Source: Leptospira sp. WS60.C2 (GTDB lineage: Bacteria > Spirochaetota > Leptospiria > Leptospirales > Leptospiraceae). Taken from it: a DNA stretch of 64,000 nucleotides. The translations under genes were made by a program, and so were the position numbers. Shown here piece by piece: positions 62,555 to 64,000 of the stretch. Below the pieces are notes generated by a model. It saw only the letters and a program-made list of their open reading frames with translations. It was not told the DNA's origin and made no database searches. The stretch spans positions 2,130,001-2,194,000 of the forward strand of contig NZ_CP162133.1 of assembly GCF_040833955.1 (NCBI RefSeq), in the 5' to 3' direction. Each line of letters starts with the position of its first letter. The first letter of the stretch is position 1.

Positions 62555-62718
62555 GCATAACAGCGGGGAAACGCTTCACTTCGGCACTTCCGGCCTCGTT
62601 CGGGCTACGCCACATTCCTCTCCGTCACGTCTCTTGCCTTCGCAAGATTCGCGCCGACGCTAACGCCTACTACGTAGGCTCAGCTACGAGGAACGTCGTC
62701 TCCCCTAGTTCGTTAATT
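62555..62718 (+). other. attC 49
   Basis: R'' GCATAAC, R' GTTAATT. Inner arm CATTCCTCTCC / GAGGAACG; tip resembles attC 9. Confidence 0.85.
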
Positions 62719-62787
62719 GCAATGTCCAAAAAAATAATTCAATAAAAAGAAATTTGAATAAAGAGATAAAATTCGAGTAGATTTAAT

Positions 62788-63294
62788 ATGAAAATTTTTA
62801 CATTTAAAAAAAATATGCACCTTTCGAATTCTTTCGAAACCAACTTAATAAATTATATAGAATCTTTTTATGAAAATTTTACAGATCTAGGTTTCAAATT
62901 TTATTCTAAAAAAGTTGGTCCAGGAATGGGTGCGGCCATTGAACTTTCTAATTTACACTATAACTTAGAAATCATAAACGATCGAAGCCAATATTTCATT
63001 GATATTAAAACTATAATTAACAATTCAATGATCAATTTTCAATTAGATCTAATAATTTCACATATTATATTGCACAATTCAGAAAAATCAAAAAATACTT
63101 CAAGAAAATCAATTTTACTTGGAAATGAATTTCCCGATCTTGTGAAAGATCCACTAAAATATTATTTTCTGTATCAAAATGAAATTAAAAGGATTTTATT
63201 TGATGAAGAATTTAAAAATAATTATAAGAAATTACAAAAAGAAAGAGCTAGCTTCATATTTCCAAAAAAATCAAAAAAATTAAGTCCTTATTAA
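62788..63294 (+). CDS. Cassette 50: hypothetical protein, 168 aa (copy 2 of 2)
   Basis: Same protein as cassette 1 with one visible substitution (DLVKDPLKYY for DLLKDPLKYY). Cassette 62713-63584 is 872 bases, the same length as cassette 1, including the non-coding tail and attC. The near-identity over 45 kb of separation points to a recent copying event. Confidence 0.65.
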   Translation: MKIFTFKKNMHLSNSFETNLINYIESFYENFTDLGFKFYSKKVGPGMGAAIELSNLHYNLEIINDRSQYFIDIKTIINNSMINFQLDLIISHIILHNSEKSKNTSRKSILLGNEFPDLVKDPLKYYFLYQNEIKRILFDEEFKNNYKKLQKERASFIFPKKSKKLSPY

Positions 63295-63424
63295 AACAAT
63301 TTTCTTGTAAGAAAATATAAAAAATTAGTAATTCTAAAAATAAAATTCATTATGAAAATTTTTCAAAACAGCCTAAAAGCTCAAGTAATCTAAACTATAA
63401 TAAATTTTGTATTCTTCGGACACT

Positions 63425-63590
63425 GCAATTAACAGCACCTTAACGCTTCGCTTCGGGACTAACGCCCTCGCTCGGTCTACGACACATAGGCTTCTGGCAC
63501 TCCCCTTGCATCCGCAAGTGTCGTGACCAGTCCCTAACGTCCCGTTGGGACTCAGGGTCAGCCTACGTCGTTAAGGCTAGTTCGTTAGTT
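63425..63590 (+). other. attC 50
   Basis: R'' GCAATTAAC, R' GTTAGTT. Body the same as attC 1. Confidence 0.85.
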
Positions 63591-63699
63591 GCAATGTGCA
63601 GATTTTCTTCTCGCCAGGTTTGTTTTTCTAAGTTTTTCTCTAGATAAATTAGAAAGAGTTTCTCTTTCTTAGCTTTAGTTTGTTTAATAAAGCATTATT

Positions 63700-63762
63700 A
63701 TGAATTACTTTGTGCCTTTTGTTTATGTTTTCGGGTGGATTGCCTATTCTTTCTTACTTTAA
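63700..63762 (+). CDS. Cassette 51: 20-residue hydrophobic micropeptide
   Basis: Same peptide as the first copy (Tyr 16, Pro codon CCT). Mini-cassette 63585-63911. Confidence 0.5.
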   Translation: MNYFVPFVYVFGWIAYSFLL

Positions 63763-63784
63763 CTAAACTCTCGGAAGGCACACT

Positions 63785-63917
63785 GCAACTAACATCGTCT
63801 TAACGCTTCGCTTCGGGCATTGCGCCCTTGCTCGGCCTACGGCAAATTTCCCGCTCTTCCTAACGCCTTCTTCTAAGGCTCAGGGCGGGAAACTTCGTTA
63901 AGACTAGTTCGTTATGC
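63785..63917 (+). other. attC 51 (mini-cassette type)
   Basis: R'' GCAACTAAC, R' GTTATGC. Last attC in the window. Confidence 0.85.
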
Positions 63918-63935
63918 GCAATTGAATAAAAAATT

Positions 63936-64000
63936 ATGAAAGAAGATATAAAAAACAATGGAAGCATATTCGTTTTGATGCCTTTCTCAAACGAATTTAA
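63936..64000 (+). CDS. Cassette 52: gene cut by the window edge, FVLMPF motif
   Basis: Only 21 residues are visible, starting at ATG 63936. The segment SIFVLMPFSNEF resembles the first strand of TIR-like / nucleoside-deoxyribosyltransferase-like domains that open with VFVLMPF. If so this is another NAD- or nucleotide-processing effector candidate; too short to be sure. Confidence 0.4.
   Translation, partial: MKEDIKNNGSIFVLMPFSNEF

Larger units (their letters stand above)
17531..64000 (+). mobile_element. Integron cassette array, 51 attC sites, continues past the window
   Basis: At least 51 complete cassettes and one partial, each made of a plus-strand gene (or mini-ORF) followed by an attC site. 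The cores are of the RYYYAAC / GTTRRRY type with the recombination point after the G of GTT. Genes are very AT-rich and differ widely in origin, while the attC sites are GC-rich and related. No integrase gene is in the window. This marks either a CALIN or the inner part of an integron whose integrase is elsewhere. Cassette numbers in other entries count from the left. Confidence 0.92.

Noticed and set aside
20649..63911. Insertion sequence or MITE family for the 15 mini-cassettes
   Set aside because: No transposase, no target-site duplication; boundaries coincide exactly with attC recombination points.
18244..63917. CRISPR array as an explanation of the regularly spaced repeats
   Set aside because: Repeats are 130-166 bases, spaced by whole genes of variable length, and end in attC cores; no short direct repeats or cas genes.

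Overview
The window has two unlike parts. Bases 1 to about 17,200 are ordinary chromosomal backbone of moderate GC with genes on both strands: a SET-domain protein, a GH57 glucan branching enzyme with its DUF4912 partner, a ribosome-hibernation protein, an ECF sigma factor with a probable membrane anti-sigma, mutL, a Fur/PerR-family regulator, a flavin reductase, purL, several lipoproteins, and a three-gene operon ending in a family-B DNA polymerase. Gene content, lipoprotein style (short signal ending in a Cys after Ser/Asn) and the GH57-DUF4912 pair fit a spirochaete, most likely a free-living Leptospira. This is a judgement from protein resemblance, not a database match.

From base 17,531 to the right edge the sequence becomes a very AT-rich integron cassette array. 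I count 51 attC recombination sites, all in the same orientation, and every cassette gene is on the + strand. Each site starts with a 7-base core such as GCATAAC, GTATAAC, GCTTAAC or GGCTAAC (R'') and ends with the complementary core GTTATGC, GTTATAC, GTTAAGC or GTTAGCC (R'). Sites are about 130 or 160-166 bases long, GC-rich, and fold into an imperfect hairpin with a branched tip. No integron integrase is visible; the left edge of the array abuts the polymerase operon, where an integrase would be expected. The array is therefore either an integrase-less attC cluster (CALIN) or is served by an integrase elsewhere.

Cassette content: (1) candidate defence genes: a complete retron (PRTase plus winged-helix effector, ncRNA region and reverse transcriptase), a SIR2-domain protein, a GHKL-type ATPase with a VELK nuclease-like C-terminus, two PD-(D/E)XK-like nucleases, and a right-edge gene opening with an FVLMPF motif; (2) toxin-antitoxin modules: two copies of higBA and a possible zinc-ribbon TA operon; (3) many lipoproteins and secreted proteins, some with SH3-like domains; (4) membrane proteins including a voltage-gated potassium channel; (5) enzymes such as an M24-fold protein, an HExxH protein and a YaaC-like protein; (6) fifteen copies of a roughly 326-base mini-cassette whose only conserved coding content is a 20-residue hydrophobic peptide (30 residues in a variant) that varies mostly at synonymous positions.

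The two ends of each cassette are complementary to each other beyond the core sites, and inner arms of the attC sites covary, so the folded site of the excised circle appears to be the conserved unit. An 872-base cassette occurs almost identically at the extreme left and near the right of the window. The most novel items are the array itself in this host, the 15-copy micro-peptide cassette, and the retron carried as a cassette.
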